Translations under genes and position numbers: made by a program
Shown: positions 16,949-27,076 of the stretch, piece by piece
Numbering within the stretch: position 1 is the stretch's first letter
Layout: each line of letters starts with the position of its first letter
From: Holosporales bacterium
Lineage (GTDB): Bacteria > Pseudomonadota > Alphaproteobacteria > Holosporales > Holosporaceae
NCBI GenBank assembly: GCA_947461445.1
Contig: CANHKV010000005.1
Coordinates: 1 to 63,125, forward strand
Direction: 5' to 3'
DNA length: 63,125 bases
Notes under the pieces: generated by a model
Database searches by the model: none
Told to the model about the DNA's origin: nothing
The model's input: only the letters and a program-made list of their open reading frames with translations

Positions 16949-17932
16949 ATGATAGGCGCAATTTTTCCAGGTCAAGGATCCCAACATGTCGGCATGTGCC
17001 AGGATTTTTATGAACAGTTTGCTGGTGTCAGGCAGTTGTTTCAAGAAATAGAAGACACCCTGCATTTAAACTTGCATCGCGTGATGTTTGATGGGTCAGA
17101 GGATGATTTACGTGCCACGGACAAGGCGCAACCGGCTTTGCTGGCCACCAGCGTTGCCATCGCTCATGTATTGGCCCAAGAATGGGGTATGACAGGAAAA
17201 GAGTGGTCCATGATGGCTGGGCATTCCTTGGGTGAATATACCGCATTGCATCTATCTGGTGTCTTGCCCTTAACCCAAACCTTGGAATTGATCAAGGCAC
17301 GAGGGCACGCCATGGCCACCATTACGGCAGGGGGCATGATCGCGGTTATCGGCCTGTCCTGTGACGTTTTAATGGGAATGTTGGCTGACTGTAATCAAGA
17401 GGGGATGCCATGCTATTTGGCCAATGATAATAGTCCTCAACAAAGCGTGATCAGTGCAGCATCTGTGCATTTACCCCTGATTGCTCAGCGGGCTAGGGAG
17501 TTGGGAGCCATAAAGACGGTTATTTTGAATGTCAGCGGTCCTTTTCATTCCACCATGATGCGCAGTGCTCAGGATTTATTTGTACCCTTGTTGGATATTA
17601 TTCCATTTTGCCCTCCTGTTTGTGCCGTGGTGACGAATTTTTCTGGAAAAAATCAAAACAATCCCATGGTGATCAAGGATCATGCCCGCCAACAAATGAC
17701 GCACTCTGTATTATGGCGCCAGAGCCAATTAACCATGGCGGCGTCCGGTTTGACCCATGTGGTGGAAATTGGTGCGGGTAAAGTATTGTCTGGTTTGGCC
17801 AAAAAAACCATACCGCATGTGCAAACGTATGCCCTAAACAGCATTGATGGCATAAAACAGTGGGGTTTTATGTGGCAAAATTATGTTGATGGGATGCAAA
17901 AAGAGCCACGCTTGTCTGCTGTGGCCATGTAG
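16949..17932 (+). CDS. fabD: Malonyl-CoA--ACP transacylase
   Basis: Transfers malonyl from CoA to acyl carrier protein for fatty-acid synthesis. FPGQGSQHVGM at the start, active-site Ser in MAGHSLGEYTAL, conserved Arg in IKARGHAM and the second His in SGPFHSTMM are all visible. 327 residues, close to the usual ~310. It stands alone here; fabG, acpP and fabF are not adjacent. Confidence 0.95.
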   Translation: MIGAIFPGQGSQHVGMCQDFYEQFAGVRQLFQEIEDTLHLNLHRVMFDGSEDDLRATDKAQPALLATSVAIAHVLAQEWGMTGKEWSMMAGHSLGEYTALHLSGVLPLTQTLELIKARGHAMATITAGGMIAVIGLSCDVLMGMLADCNQEGMPCYLANDNSPQQSVISAASVHLPLIAQRARELGAIKTVILNVSGPFHSTMMRSAQDLFVPLLDIIPFCPPVCAVVTNFSGKNQNNPMVIKDHARQQMTHSVLWRQSQLTMAASGLTHVVEIGAGKVLSGLAKKTIPHVQTYALNSIDGIKQWGFMWQNYVDGMQKEPRLSAVAM

Positions 17933-17944
17933 GCTGATTATGGG

Positions 17945-17973
17945 CACTCCAGCATCTGATCTGGACTGGAGTG
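17945..17973 (+). terminator. Hairpin after fabD
   Basis: An eight-base inverted repeat (cactccag ... ctggagtg) with a 13-base loop, 12 bases past the fabD stop. No T-run follows, so it is only a possible transcript end. Confidence 0.35.
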
Positions 17974-18052
17974 TCACGCTGGGATGTTGCTCCCCCTAGA
18001 GGTTAGGATACTCCGGTGGGCCCCAGACAGAGTCAGGGGTTAACCGTAGGGC

Positions 18053-19384
18053 TTATTTTTCCTCATAGGGGTTACTCGCGTCGTTCAGTACAATGCGCAG
18101 CGCTGAAAACCCGAAATCAGCCGTCATGCGATTGGTTAAATACCGTTGATACGGTGGTGGCAAATCCTTGACCCGATACCCAAACAGGGCAAAGGTTGGA
18201 GGGCGTGATTTGATCTGGGTCATATATTTAATTTTAATGCGGTGCCCTTGGATAACCGGTGGCGGATTAGCCGTGATCTGTTTGGCGAGCCAGCGATTCA
18301 GCGGGCCTGTGGGTAAGCGCTCATTCCATTGGCCATAACTGGCGATAACCTGTTCCCACAGTGCGGAAAATCCTTGGCCTGTATAACAAGACACCCTGCA
18401 AATGGGGTGCCGCACGATGGATGGTGGCAGATCTTTTACATACTCTTTTCCGTTTTCTACCCCATCCCATTTGTTCAGAACCACAATAACGGCACGACCT
18501 TCGGCGTGCGCATTATCCACCAACGTCATGTCTTGTTTTTGCAATGGTCTGGACGCATCAATGATGACCAAGGCCACATGGGAAAAGACCAAGGCACGAT
18601 AGGTCTCTTTGCAGGATAATTTTTCCACCATTTCCACCCCTTGATGACGTCGGCGCAAACCTGCAGTATCCACAATTTGAATGGTGTGCTCATTCCACGT
18701 GCCACAGCTGGTGACGGCATCGGTGGTAATGCCTGCAACGGGGCCTGTTTTCATGCGCTCAAACCCTAAAAATCGATTCACCAGAGTGGATTTTCCCACA
18801 TTGGGTTGACCCATAATCACCACAGAAATGCTCTTGTTTTCAGAATGTATGGGGTTGCTCTGGTTTTTGTCGCTTTTAACCTGGGCTTGGGGCTGGATCT
18901 CCGAATCAACGTTATGGGGCCGATCCTTGACGGATGTCCGCATGGCATGGGCCAAATCACCCGATCCCAGACCATGTTTTGCCGAAATAAGAATGGGCGA
19001 TGGCCAGCCCAACCGAGAACATTCCGCCAGCGCAAAATCATGAACTTTTTCTGATTCGCATTTATTAGCCACCACAATAACGGGTAAATTTTGTCGTCGA
19101 ATCCAGTCGGCCAGCTCAATATCATGGGCCGTCAGCCCTACTTGGCCATCAATGACCCAAATCAGGCCTTGAATATCCAGATTGTACAGTTGTCCCGTTT
19201 GATGCTCGATACCTGGCGTATCGTATAGGCGTAAATTTAGACCTTGAAAGGAGCAGGTATATTCTTGCCAGTCCCTGGTTACACCGGCTGTATCATGAAC
19301 AATGGCACGATAACGACCCAGTATACGATTAAACAGCGTGGATTTGCCCACATTGGGGCGACCGATTATGGCAAAAGACCGCAT
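18053..19384 (-). CDS. der: Ribosome-assembly GTPase Der (EngA)
   Basis: Essential GTPase for maturation of the 50S subunit. It has the family's two tandem G domains: GRPNVGKSTLFNRILG with DTPG and ANKCESEK, then GQPNVGKSTLVNRFLG with DTAGLRRR and LNKWDGVE. A C-terminal KH-like domain follows (NPPPVIQGHRIKIKYMTQ, PPTFALFGYRV). 443 residues, the usual length. Confidence 0.96.
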   Translation of the reverse strand: MRSFAIIGRPNVGKSTLFNRILGRYRAIVHDTAGVTRDWQEYTCSFQGLNLRLYDTPGIEHQTGQLYNLDIQGLIWVIDGQVGLTAHDIELADWIRRQNLPVIVVANKCESEKVHDFALAECSRLGWPSPILISAKHGLGSGDLAHAMRTSVKDRPHNVDSEIQPQAQVKSDKNQSNPIHSENKSISVVIMGQPNVGKSTLVNRFLGFERMKTGPVAGITTDAVTSCGTWNEHTIQIVDTAGLRRRHQGVEMVEKLSCKETYRALVFSHVALVIIDASRPLQKQDMTLVDNAHAEGRAVIVVLNKWDGVENGKEYVKDLPPSIVRHPICRVSCYTGQGFSALWEQVIASYGQWNERLPTGPLNRWLAKQITANPPPVIQGHRIKIKYMTQIKSRPPTFALFGYRVKDLPPPYQRYLTNRMTADFGFSALRIVLNDASNPYEEK

Positions 19385-19633
19385 TGACTATATTCATAAA
19401 ACCTGATTTTTAGCATGATCCAGCTGATGAACAAAAACAAGAGGGCCGGTGTGGTTTTCATGGCAAAGAGGAAAAAAGATTAAAAAATTTATGCCTGTTT
19501 AGACCATAGAAAAAGTTTTTTGCATCTGAAAAACGGCACGAACAATCGTTCTGTTTTCCAATAAAAAAGAGTGAAAGTTTAGACCTTTTATGATGAAAAT
19601 AGGATTAAAAATCTGTGCAAACAGGGAGGCATC

Positions 19634-19711
19634 ATGGCAAAAATGGGGTTGGAAAAAGTTCTGCAAGTGGCTATAGTTCAAACATCATTTTTAGCGGTGT
19701 TTAGGGTATGA
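19634..19711 (+). CDS. Possible 25-residue leader peptide coupled to nrdA
   Basis: A short open frame beginning MAKMGLEKVLQVA with the strongest ribosome-binding site of this region (agggaggc, ~5 bases before ATG). Its TGA (19709-19711) overlaps the ATG of nrdA (19708) in the arrangement ATGA. nrdA itself has no clear ribosome-binding site of its own. That fits a leader peptide that delivers ribosomes to nrdA. It is not similar to the NrdA N-terminus. Chance occurrence cannot be excluded for so short a frame. Confidence 0.45.
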   Translation: MAKMGLEKVLQVAIVQTSFLAVFRV

Positions 19712-21543
19712 CCTTGTCGAATAATCAGTCTGTTTTTGGCGAAAAAACCCTTGCTGGTTCTATAAAAATTGATCGTTCTCGCGATGAAAAGCTGACGGGT
19801 TTTGGTAAAAAAACTCTGGAAAACCAGTACCTGCAAAAAGGGGAAAACTATCAGGATTTGTTTGCGCGTGCTGCCAGCGCCTTTGGCGATGATGAAGCCC
19901 ACAGCCAGCGTCTGTACGACTATATGTCCAACCTGTGGTTTATGCCCGCCACACCCATTTTGGCCAATGGTGGAACCACACGCGGACTGCCCATTTCTTG
20001 TTTTTTAAATGAAACCCAAGACAGCTTGTCCAGCATTGTGGATTTATGGACAGAGAATGCGTGGTTGTCATCCAAAGGCGGGGGAATAGGCAGTTTTTGG
20101 GGAAATTTGCGTGCCATTGGGGATAACCTAAGCAACAGTGGCACATCGGTGGGGATTATTCCCTTTATCAAGGTGATGGAAAGCCTCAGCTTAGCCATTG
20201 ATCAAGGATCTCTGCGCAGAGGGGCAGCGGCCGCCTATTTGCCCATTTCTCATCCAGAAATCGAAGAATTTATTGATATGCGCAAACCCACGGGTGGTGA
20301 TTACAATCGCAAAACATTGTATTTACATCATGGCGTCACCATTACCAATGAATTTATGCGTTGTGTGGAACAAGATTTGCCCTGGAATTTAATCAGCCCA
20401 AAGGATGGCCATGTGGTGCATACGCTTTCGGCTCGGTCCTTGTGGATTCGCCTGTTAACCACCCGCATGGATACAGGGGAACCATACATCCTGTTTATTG
20501 ATCATATTAATGACGCCATACCCCAGCACCACAAGCAAAAAAACATGCAGATCAAAATGTCCAATTTGTGCACAGAAATTACCTTGCCCACAGGCCCTGA
20601 TTTTCATGGAAAAGAACGCACAGCCGTATGCTGTTTGTCATCTGTTAATGTGGAAAAGTTTTTAGAATGGGAAAGTCACCCCACTTTTATTCCAGATATT
20701 ATGCGATTTTTGGACAATGTGTTGACCTATTTCATTGATCATGCGCCGCCACAAATGCATCGGGCAGTGTATGCCGCCAGAGAAGAACGCTCTGTGGGGC
20801 TGGGGGCAATGGGATTGCATGCTTTTTTCCAATCCCAACGGGTTGCCTGGGAAAGTGCAATGGCCCAATCGTGGAATATCCGTATTTTCAGACATCTTCA
20901 AGCCCAGGCAGAGCTGGCCTCTGTACAATTGGCCAATGAACGCGGTGCCTGTCCTGATGCTGCAGTATGCGATGTGAATCAGCGGTTTTCCAATAAAATA
21001 GCCATTGCACCCACGGCCTCTATTTCCATCATTTGTGGTGGAACATCCCCCGGTATCGAACCTTATGTCAGCAACGCGTACACCCACAAAACGTTAAGTG
21101 GGTCATTTTTTATACGCAATCCCTTTTTGGCCCAATGTTTAGAAGAAAAAGGGCATAATACAGACGACATTTGGTCCTCCATTATTCAAAACGAGGGGTC
21201 TGTCCAGCATTTGGATGTATTGTCTGATTACGAAAAATCCGTCTTTAAAACGGCCTTTGAAATTGATCAGCGTTGGTTGATTGATTTGGCGGCGGATCGG
21301 CAAGCCTTTATTTGCCAATCTCAATCCTTGAATATCTTTTTATCCAGTACCATTCAAAAATCCGTATTGCATGACATTCATTATCGGGCTTGGAAAAAAC
21401 GGATCAAGGGGATGTATTATGTGCGCTCTAAATCCATGCAGCGGGCAGAAAGCATGACGTCAGCGAAAAATCTAAGTGTCGTAAAGGGGACAGAACCCCA
21501 AGGGATGCCTTTAAATGATCAGGAGTGTTTGGCCTGTCAGTAA
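19708..21543 (+). CDS. nrdA: Ribonucleoside-diphosphate reductase alpha subunit
   Basis: Reduces ribonucleotides to deoxyribonucleotides; works with a beta (radical) subunit not found in this window. Seen: MPATPILANGGTTRGLPISC (first redox Cys), SSKGGGIGSFWGNLR, NLCTEITLP (the N-x-C-x-E active site), CCLSSVNVEKF (second redox Cys), APTASISIICGGTSPGIEP, and a C-terminal CLACQ tail for re-reduction. 611 residues; there is no N-terminal ATP-cone, so overall activity control by dATP is probably absent. The start may be translationally coupled to the short frame at 19634. Confidence 0.93.
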   Translation: MTLSNNQSVFGEKTLAGSIKIDRSRDEKLTGFGKKTLENQYLQKGENYQDLFARAASAFGDDEAHSQRLYDYMSNLWFMPATPILANGGTTRGLPISCFLNETQDSLSSIVDLWTENAWLSSKGGGIGSFWGNLRAIGDNLSNSGTSVGIIPFIKVMESLSLAIDQGSLRRGAAAAYLPISHPEIEEFIDMRKPTGGDYNRKTLYLHHGVTITNEFMRCVEQDLPWNLISPKDGHVVHTLSARSLWIRLLTTRMDTGEPYILFIDHINDAIPQHHKQKNMQIKMSNLCTEITLPTGPDFHGKERTAVCCLSSVNVEKFLEWESHPTFIPDIMRFLDNVLTYFIDHAPPQMHRAVYAAREERSVGLGAMGLHAFFQSQRVAWESAMAQSWNIRIFRHLQAQAELASVQLANERGACPDAAVCDVNQRFSNKIAIAPTASISIICGGTSPGIEPYVSNAYTHKTLSGSFFIRNPFLAQCLEEKGHNTDDIWSSIIQNEGSVQHLDVLSDYEKSVFKTAFEIDQRWLIDLAADRQAFICQSQSLNIFLSSTIQKSVLHDIHYRAWKKRIKGMYYVRSKSMQRAESMTSAKNLSVVKGTEPQGMPLNDQECLACQ

Positions 21544-21660
21544 GGCTGATCCAGCCTGCCCGTAAAGGTAAAGCCTGGTATTGAAAAATGGGTGCCAGTA
21601 CTGGTTTTTAACAATTTACTTTTTGATTACTTTGTTTTGATATATTTGTTGAAACAAAGT

Positions 21661-24099
21661 ATGAAAATTGTGATTTCAATGAAACGTCAAATTATTTTAA
21701 TGATGGTACTGATGGTGTATTACGGTGGTGCTGGGGTTATCATGGCCACAGACCAGGATGCAGCACCCTCTGCTGTTGCGCTCTCGGAACGGACCTTGTC
21801 AGATTTGGTTGATCAGGTGAAAATCGGGATTCGTGATAATTCTGTGAAAAAAGAACTCAGATCGCGTATTGAAAAAATGAGTGAATTGTCCCAAGAAAAC
21901 GTTGATGTCTTGTCAGGGGTTGCTTCGTGGTACTCTTTACCTGGAGATGCAGCAAAGAAAAAAATCAAAGAATTATGCATGAAAATTTTGGCCAGCAACC
22001 AGTTGGGGCAATTATTGCGTGATTGTTCCAATGGTTCAGACAAGGTATTGGCACGAAAAAAGGTCGAAATGCTTTTCACACACTGTGATGTCGATATTAC
22101 CCAAGCGAATTTGGTGGAATTGGCCCCAGCCATGAAGGCATTTCAAGATAACGTTCGTACCGAGGATCCTGCAGCAAAGGCGGTGGACCATTGTTATTAT
22201 GGCCATCACAATAAATATGATTTGCGTGATTATTATTCTGTTTGGCAGAAAAAACCCGTAGAGGAATTGAAAGCCGAATTGAAAATGTTACAAGATATTG
22301 TGGAAGATCACACGGTTTATGATTGGGTAAAGTGGTTTTACAAAAAGGTCAAAACGGATTTGATCAATGAAATTATTTTAAAAGAACCTAGTTTTTATAA
22401 CGATCCTGCGCTGGGATCGGACAAATATAGCATTAGTGTAAAGGCACAAAAAGCTGTTGATGCCTGGCAAAAAAAGACAGAGGCGGATGAGAAAATTGCC
22501 AAAGAATCTGCAAAAGAAGCAGAAGGTAAAAAGAGAAAAACCATGCCTATGGGGGAATTGGTCAAGGAGTTTGAGCAAGGGTATAAAAACCATGCCTATG
22601 GTGATGCCGAAGCAGAATTTAAGGAAAGGGAAATTTCAGAGCGGGAAAACCTGCAAAAGGATTATCAAAACAAGTCCTTTGATGATCTGAAAACATTGCA
22701 GAAAACCTTGGGTGCTGAAAAGAAAAAGTACAAAAAATCTTCTGAACGTCATGGATTCTATAGACTGCGTAATCAGTGGATCGCCCTGCAATTGGACGAA
22801 GCAGGAAATGCATTGTTGGAAAAACTGAATGATGCCAAGCCAGAAGATTACCAGACACTGTACGATGACAATTACAATGACAACAGGGATTTTTCTAATA
22901 AGATATGCTCTGCTATTGAAAAAAGAGAAGCTGAGATAACGTCTGAGTTGGTCCAAACGTATCAGAAATTGTCTGATGCCGAGATTTCAAAATTGGTAGA
23001 AAAATTATTTAAAGAAGTATACAGCACAAACAAGATGAAAGTCACAATCAATTTATTTATAATAAATGCAATTGAAAAAGCCCAGAAAAAACAGATCAAA
23101 GGTGGTGCCTCTGACAAGGTCATGGTTGCATTGGATACCAACAGATCCGGTTATAGCAGCGACAGTACCACCGATAGCACTTCCAAAGAGCCAGTTTCCC
23201 CAAGAAACGATGTTGTGCTTAAGGAAGACACCGAAAACGAAGATGCTGATGAGATGGAGAATGTTGTGGCTAAGGAGACCAGGATGTCCCTTGAGGAGCT
23301 CACAGATTATTTGAAACAAATTTTGGGTATAGACTGGGAAAGACGCATTGATCAAGCGTTAAATGATGATAAGGGCCGTAGTAAGAATACTGTTCAAAGA
23401 AAAAAACAATCTATATTTAATGCACTGTTAAAGGTAGACACCTCTGTATTTTTAGATAAATTAGGAACAAAAACAAAATACAGCTTTTTGCACCAGTTTA
23501 ATCTGATGGCATTTACTGACGCTGCTAAGATTAAACGTAATAAGAAAATGTTGAAGGATCAAGTTTTTATAGATTTGCAAATAGTCCCGCTAGAAAAATT
23601 TTCTAGACGTTTAGACGATGCGTATGAAAAAAATTCTGCTCTTGAAGAATCAATGCATGATAGGCAAGAGCGTTTAGATGATTTGGTTCATAAAATTACA
23701 TATGAGTCCCCAGCAACCCCCAAGCTTAAAAAAGAGATTATTTCAGCGTATTTAAGAAAGATCGGGGGTTTTGTCCAGTTCTTTAAAAAGGAAACAAGTG
23801 GTTTAGATGGGGTGAAGAATTTAGATAGGGTGAAGAATTTTGCTAAACAGTTTGCCAAAAAAGCAGGACTGACGTTTGAAATCATTCAAAAGAATTTGAA
23901 AATTTCTGGTATGGATGAAAATGATCAGGATTATCCCGCTGTCATGATGTTTTTAGACCTTTTGAATGCCAATGATAAGAAGCAGGGGGCGATTAAGAAG
24001 AGAAGCATCAGTCAGCCTAAAAAGAATAGAAGCAGTTCAAGTCCAAAAAGGAACAGAAGAAGAAATTCTCTGCGTGACGGAGCAGGATCAGCTGCATAA
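21661..24099 (+). CDS. Large secreted coiled-coil protein with basic tail, paralogue 1
   Basis: About 812 residues, no recognisable family. An N-terminal signal peptide (MKRQIILMMVLMVYYGG, ending near VIMA) precedes a long Lys/Glu-rich, mostly helical and probably coiled-coil body. A low-complexity Ser/Thr stretch (YSSDSTTDSTS) comes before a C-terminal module starting DADEMENVV-KETRMSLEELT. The tail is very basic and Ser-rich (SQPKKNRSSSSPKRNRRRNS). The start is uncertain: ATG 21661 or 21679, while the frame opens at 21592. The gene at 24338 is a paralogue. Their N-terminal halves are only distantly alike, but the blocks at 23240-23520 and 23890-24150 are nearly identical to the partner, even in DNA. 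Candidate exported host-interaction protein; function unknown. Confidence 0.75.
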   Translation: MKIVISMKRQIILMMVLMVYYGGAGVIMATDQDAAPSAVALSERTLSDLVDQVKIGIRDNSVKKELRSRIEKMSELSQENVDVLSGVASWYSLPGDAAKKKIKELCMKILASNQLGQLLRDCSNGSDKVLARKKVEMLFTHCDVDITQANLVELAPAMKAFQDNVRTEDPAAKAVDHCYYGHHNKYDLRDYYSVWQKKPVEELKAELKMLQDIVEDHTVYDWVKWFYKKVKTDLINEIILKEPSFYNDPALGSDKYSISVKAQKAVDAWQKKTEADEKIAKESAKEAEGKKRKTMPMGELVKEFEQGYKNHAYGDAEAEFKEREISERENLQKDYQNKSFDDLKTLQKTLGAEKKKYKKSSERHGFYRLRNQWIALQLDEAGNALLEKLNDAKPEDYQTLYDDNYNDNRDFSNKICSAIEKREAEITSELVQTYQKLSDAEISKLVEKLFKEVYSTNKMKVTINLFIINAIEKAQKKQIKGGASDKVMVALDTNRSGYSSDSTTDSTSKEPVSPRNDVVLKEDTENEDADEMENVVAKETRMSLEELTDYLKQILGIDWERRIDQALNDDKGRSKNTVQRKKQSIFNALLKVDTSVFLDKLGTKTKYSFLHQFNLMAFTDAAKIKRNKKMLKDQVFIDLQIVPLEKFSRRLDDAYEKNSALEESMHDRQERLDDLVHKITYESPATPKLKKEIISAYLRKIGGFVQFFKKETSGLDGVKNLDRVKNFAKQFAKKAGLTFEIIQKNLKISGMDENDQDYPAVMMFLDLLNANDKKQGAIKKRSISQPKKNRSSSSPKRNRRRNSLRDGAGSAA

Positions 24100-24110
24100 C
24101 CAGCCATCTT

Positions 24111-24136
24111 ACCCCTTCTGCCACAGCAAAAGGGGT
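24111..24136 (+). terminator. Terminator of secreted paralogue 1
   Basis: Hairpin accccttctg-ccacag-caaaaggggt, followed by ttgttttt. The same structure follows the second paralogue (26545). Confidence 0.75.
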
Positions 24137-24337
24137 AAACTTGTTTTTAAAATTTAGAAAAAACCTAAAAGTGGACGGTGTGAACGAGCGTCAAAACGGT
24201 CTCGTTATTCTGATAACACCCTCTATTGCGTGGTTTGACTTGGTTCATCCATCACCATACATTATATTTTGATTTTTGTTGAAGTACGTCATAGGATTTT
24301 AGTATCAATAAAAAAATTTTAATATAATAAGGAAAAA

Positions 24338-26533
24338 ATGAAAAAAAAGAACCTATTACCCGTCTTGGTGGCGCTTTTCGCCTTTGGTGTGCAGACTCAG
24401 AACATCGTTGCGGGCCCTGGTCCTGTAATCTCTTCTCCTGTTGATTTAAACACGGACAGTCTATCTTCGTTTTTGGACAGGTATGCCAGACTGAGTCATT
24501 CTGACAGAGAAACTCTGCGGAGTACGCCTGAATACAAGGGCGTTGCCGAGGCTGTGAAAGCCTTGTCATCGACGGATACTATGAAGCTGGATCTGACACA
24601 AATGGTGTCAGCAATGGAAAACTTTATGCGGCATGTTGAACAAAAGGATGATTTTGCCAAAGTGATCGATGATTTGTATTGGCAGGCTTATAAGAATAGT
24701 GATGTTCGCAATGTGACCGGATTTTGGGACAAATCTGGTGCAGAAAGTCTAAAAAACAACTTTAATATGATGAAAGAAATCGAAAAAGGTACATTTAGCT
24801 ATGATTGCGTAAAATGGTTTTGTCAGAAACTTTCTAAAACCTTAATGAGCTTTATTGTTGAATATAAAGACGGTGCAGATTTTGCAGCAGAGGCCATCAA
24901 AAGCAGAAAATTTTATTCTTCTGATCTTTCTTACAACGCACAATCCAAGATTAAAGATTTTGAAAAAAAACTAGAAAGTAATGCTGCAGCGGAAAAAATA
25001 ACAGCAGAAAAGAATGCTGAAACGGCAATGAAGAGCTCCACCATGGAGCAGTTGGCCGAAAAGTATGTTAAAGAATATGTGAATAATTACTCAGAAAGAG
25101 GTAAGGTACAACTTATTTTTGACGAAAAATTCGATGAAGAAAAACGAAATCTAGGTAAGGCTTATATTTTAATCCCCATTGAAAAGTTGATGGAATTGCA
25201 AGATGAACTGTATAAAAAGATTAAAAATTCTTCTGATCTTTCCAAAAGTTTACATGAAAAATGGTTAGAAGCACAGCTTGAAGAGGCAGAAGAGGTTCTG
25301 TTGTCAAAGCTGTTATTAAACCCAGAAATGGTTGAGGAACTAGGTAGAAGAAACAAAAGTTCTGACCGTGTGCTTTTTTTCGGTAAATTAAATGATTTTG
25401 TTAAAAATAACAGTTCAAAATTTCGGGATTATTATACAAAAGAATATGGGGAAAAATCATATGATGATTTAGTAAATTTAAAATCAACACTTGATTCTAA
25501 AACAAGTGACGCTTTAAGGCAAAATTTACCTCAATATTGGATGATTCGAGAACAATTAAAGGTTATAGAAGAATTGGTTGTTAAGAAAAAATCACATGGA
25601 TTGTCGGCCCAAGAGGATGTGATGCAACCTACGCGTCCGCAGAAATCTATCCGTGTGGGGAAACCTGAACCTCTGTCTGATATGGATGATGATGCTGATG
25701 AGATGGAGAATGTTGTGGGTAAGGAGACCAGGATGTCCCTTGAGGAGCTAACAGTTTATTTGAAACAAATTTTGGGTAAAAAATGGGAAAGAGGCATTGA
25801 TCAAGCGTTGAATGATGATGAGGGCCTTAGTGAGAGGATTGTTGACACAAAAAAACAATCTATATTTAAAGCACTGTTAAAGGTAAAACCTTCTGTATTT
25901 TTAGATAAATTAGGAACAGAAACAAAATACAGTTTTTTGCATCAGTTTAATCTGATGGCATTTACTGACAAGCAGGATAATAATGCGCTGTTGAACTGTA
26001 TTCAAGGTGCTACAGATTTGAGGATTCATCCCTTAATAGACTTGAATGCCGCGGTGGATCTTATGTATCAGAGATATGTTAACCCTGAACATACAACATC
26101 CCATTCAATAATTAAATGGTATTGTGCTTTGTGTGACAATACTTCTTTGTCAGAAAAAAAATTAAAAAAAGATGTTCTTTTAAAGATTTTTAAGAACATA
26201 GGCAGTTCTGTTCGGTCCTTTAAAGAGCATGATTTTAGCCCTAATGTTAAAGTTTGGGATAAGGTGAAGAATATCATTAAGAATCGTTCAAAAGAACAGA
26301 ACATAACGTCTAGAATGATTCAAAATAATTTGAAAATTTCTGGTATGGATGAAAATGATCAGGATTATCGTGCTGCTATGATGCTTTCAGACCTTTTGGA
26401 TGCCAATGATAAGAAGAAGGGGGCGATTAAGAAGAGAAGCATCAGTCAGCCTAAAAATAATAGAAGCAGTTCAAGTCCAAAAAGGAACAGCAGAAGAAGT
26501 CCTCTGCGTGACGGAGCAGGATCAGCTGCATAA
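24338..26533 (+). CDS. Large secreted coiled-coil protein with basic tail, paralogue 2
   Basis: 731 residues, no recognisable family. Signal peptide MKKKNLLPVLVALFAFGVQ with cleavage near NIVA; taaggaaaaa precedes the ATG. The body is Lys/Glu-rich and helical, followed by DADEMENVV-KETRMSLEELT and a C-terminal tail almost the same as in paralogue 1 (KKRSISQPKNNRSSSSPKRN, ending SLRDGAGSAA-type). Between the two conserved blocks (25975-26330) the sequence differs strongly from its neighbour, a mosaic pattern. Tandem duplication followed by patchy gene conversion is likely. Confidence 0.8.
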   Translation: MKKKNLLPVLVALFAFGVQTQNIVAGPGPVISSPVDLNTDSLSSFLDRYARLSHSDRETLRSTPEYKGVAEAVKALSSTDTMKLDLTQMVSAMENFMRHVEQKDDFAKVIDDLYWQAYKNSDVRNVTGFWDKSGAESLKNNFNMMKEIEKGTFSYDCVKWFCQKLSKTLMSFIVEYKDGADFAAEAIKSRKFYSSDLSYNAQSKIKDFEKKLESNAAAEKITAEKNAETAMKSSTMEQLAEKYVKEYVNNYSERGKVQLIFDEKFDEEKRNLGKAYILIPIEKLMELQDELYKKIKNSSDLSKSLHEKWLEAQLEEAEEVLLSKLLLNPEMVEELGRRNKSSDRVLFFGKLNDFVKNNSSKFRDYYTKEYGEKSYDDLVNLKSTLDSKTSDALRQNLPQYWMIREQLKVIEELVVKKKSHGLSAQEDVMQPTRPQKSIRVGKPEPLSDMDDDADEMENVVGKETRMSLEELTVYLKQILGKKWERGIDQALNDDEGLSERIVDTKKQSIFKALLKVKPSVFLDKLGTETKYSFLHQFNLMAFTDKQDNNALLNCIQGATDLRIHPLIDLNAAVDLMYQRYVNPEHTTSHSIIKWYCALCDNTSLSEKKLKKDVLLKIFKNIGSSVRSFKEHDFSPNVKVWDKVKNIIKNRSKEQNITSRMIQNNLKISGMDENDQDYRAAMMLSDLLDANDKKKGAIKKRSISQPKNNRSSSSPKRNSRRSPLRDGAGSAA

Positions 26534-26544
26534 CCAGCCATCTT

Positions 26545-26570
26545 ACCCCTTTTGCCACAGCAAAAGGGGT
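26545..26570 (+). terminator. Terminator of secreted paralogue 2
   Basis: Hairpin accccttttg-ccacag-caaaaggggt followed by a T-rich stretch (ttgtttttaaaattt), same as at 24111. Confidence 0.8.
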
Positions 26571-27076
26571 GAACTTGTTTTTAAAATTTAGAAAAAACCT
26601 GTTGTCCTGTGGTTTGCATAAGGGGGTAATGGGGTTTTCAAAACTTTTATGTAAAAAAGTCTTTCCATAGGACATGAAATGTTCCAAAAGTACATGCCAA
26701 AAAAGCACACGTTAAAGGGCAATGGCATTCCAACTTATCAAATCACAAGAGTCGTGGTGTCAATGAATCCAGTGCGTACTTGTTTGGATTGATCCATAAG
26801 GCTTATCCTGTGCTTTTCCACGTCATCCTTGTGTCGGCATGGGGTACAGATTCTTGTGGATGAGTGCCATCGCTTTAAGATGCAGCATTGTATTGCATAC
26901 ACGGTTCAGGATAAGATATAGCCCCCCTTTTACCCCGCCCTGACCCTATTTCACCAATATCAACCATTGAAAAAAGTGGAGCAAAGTGATAGGAGGTCTG
27001 ATCACTGGGCATATCGGTTAAAAAATGGAGAGAAATCACCATAGGGGGTCACCAGGCAGGTACGCAGCCCAAAAAC
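26571..27076. other. Intergenic region without recognisable gene
   Basis: About 500 bases between two convergent genes. Open frames here are short and are shadows without ribosome-binding sites; no tRNA or strong repeat is seen. Confidence 0.6.
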
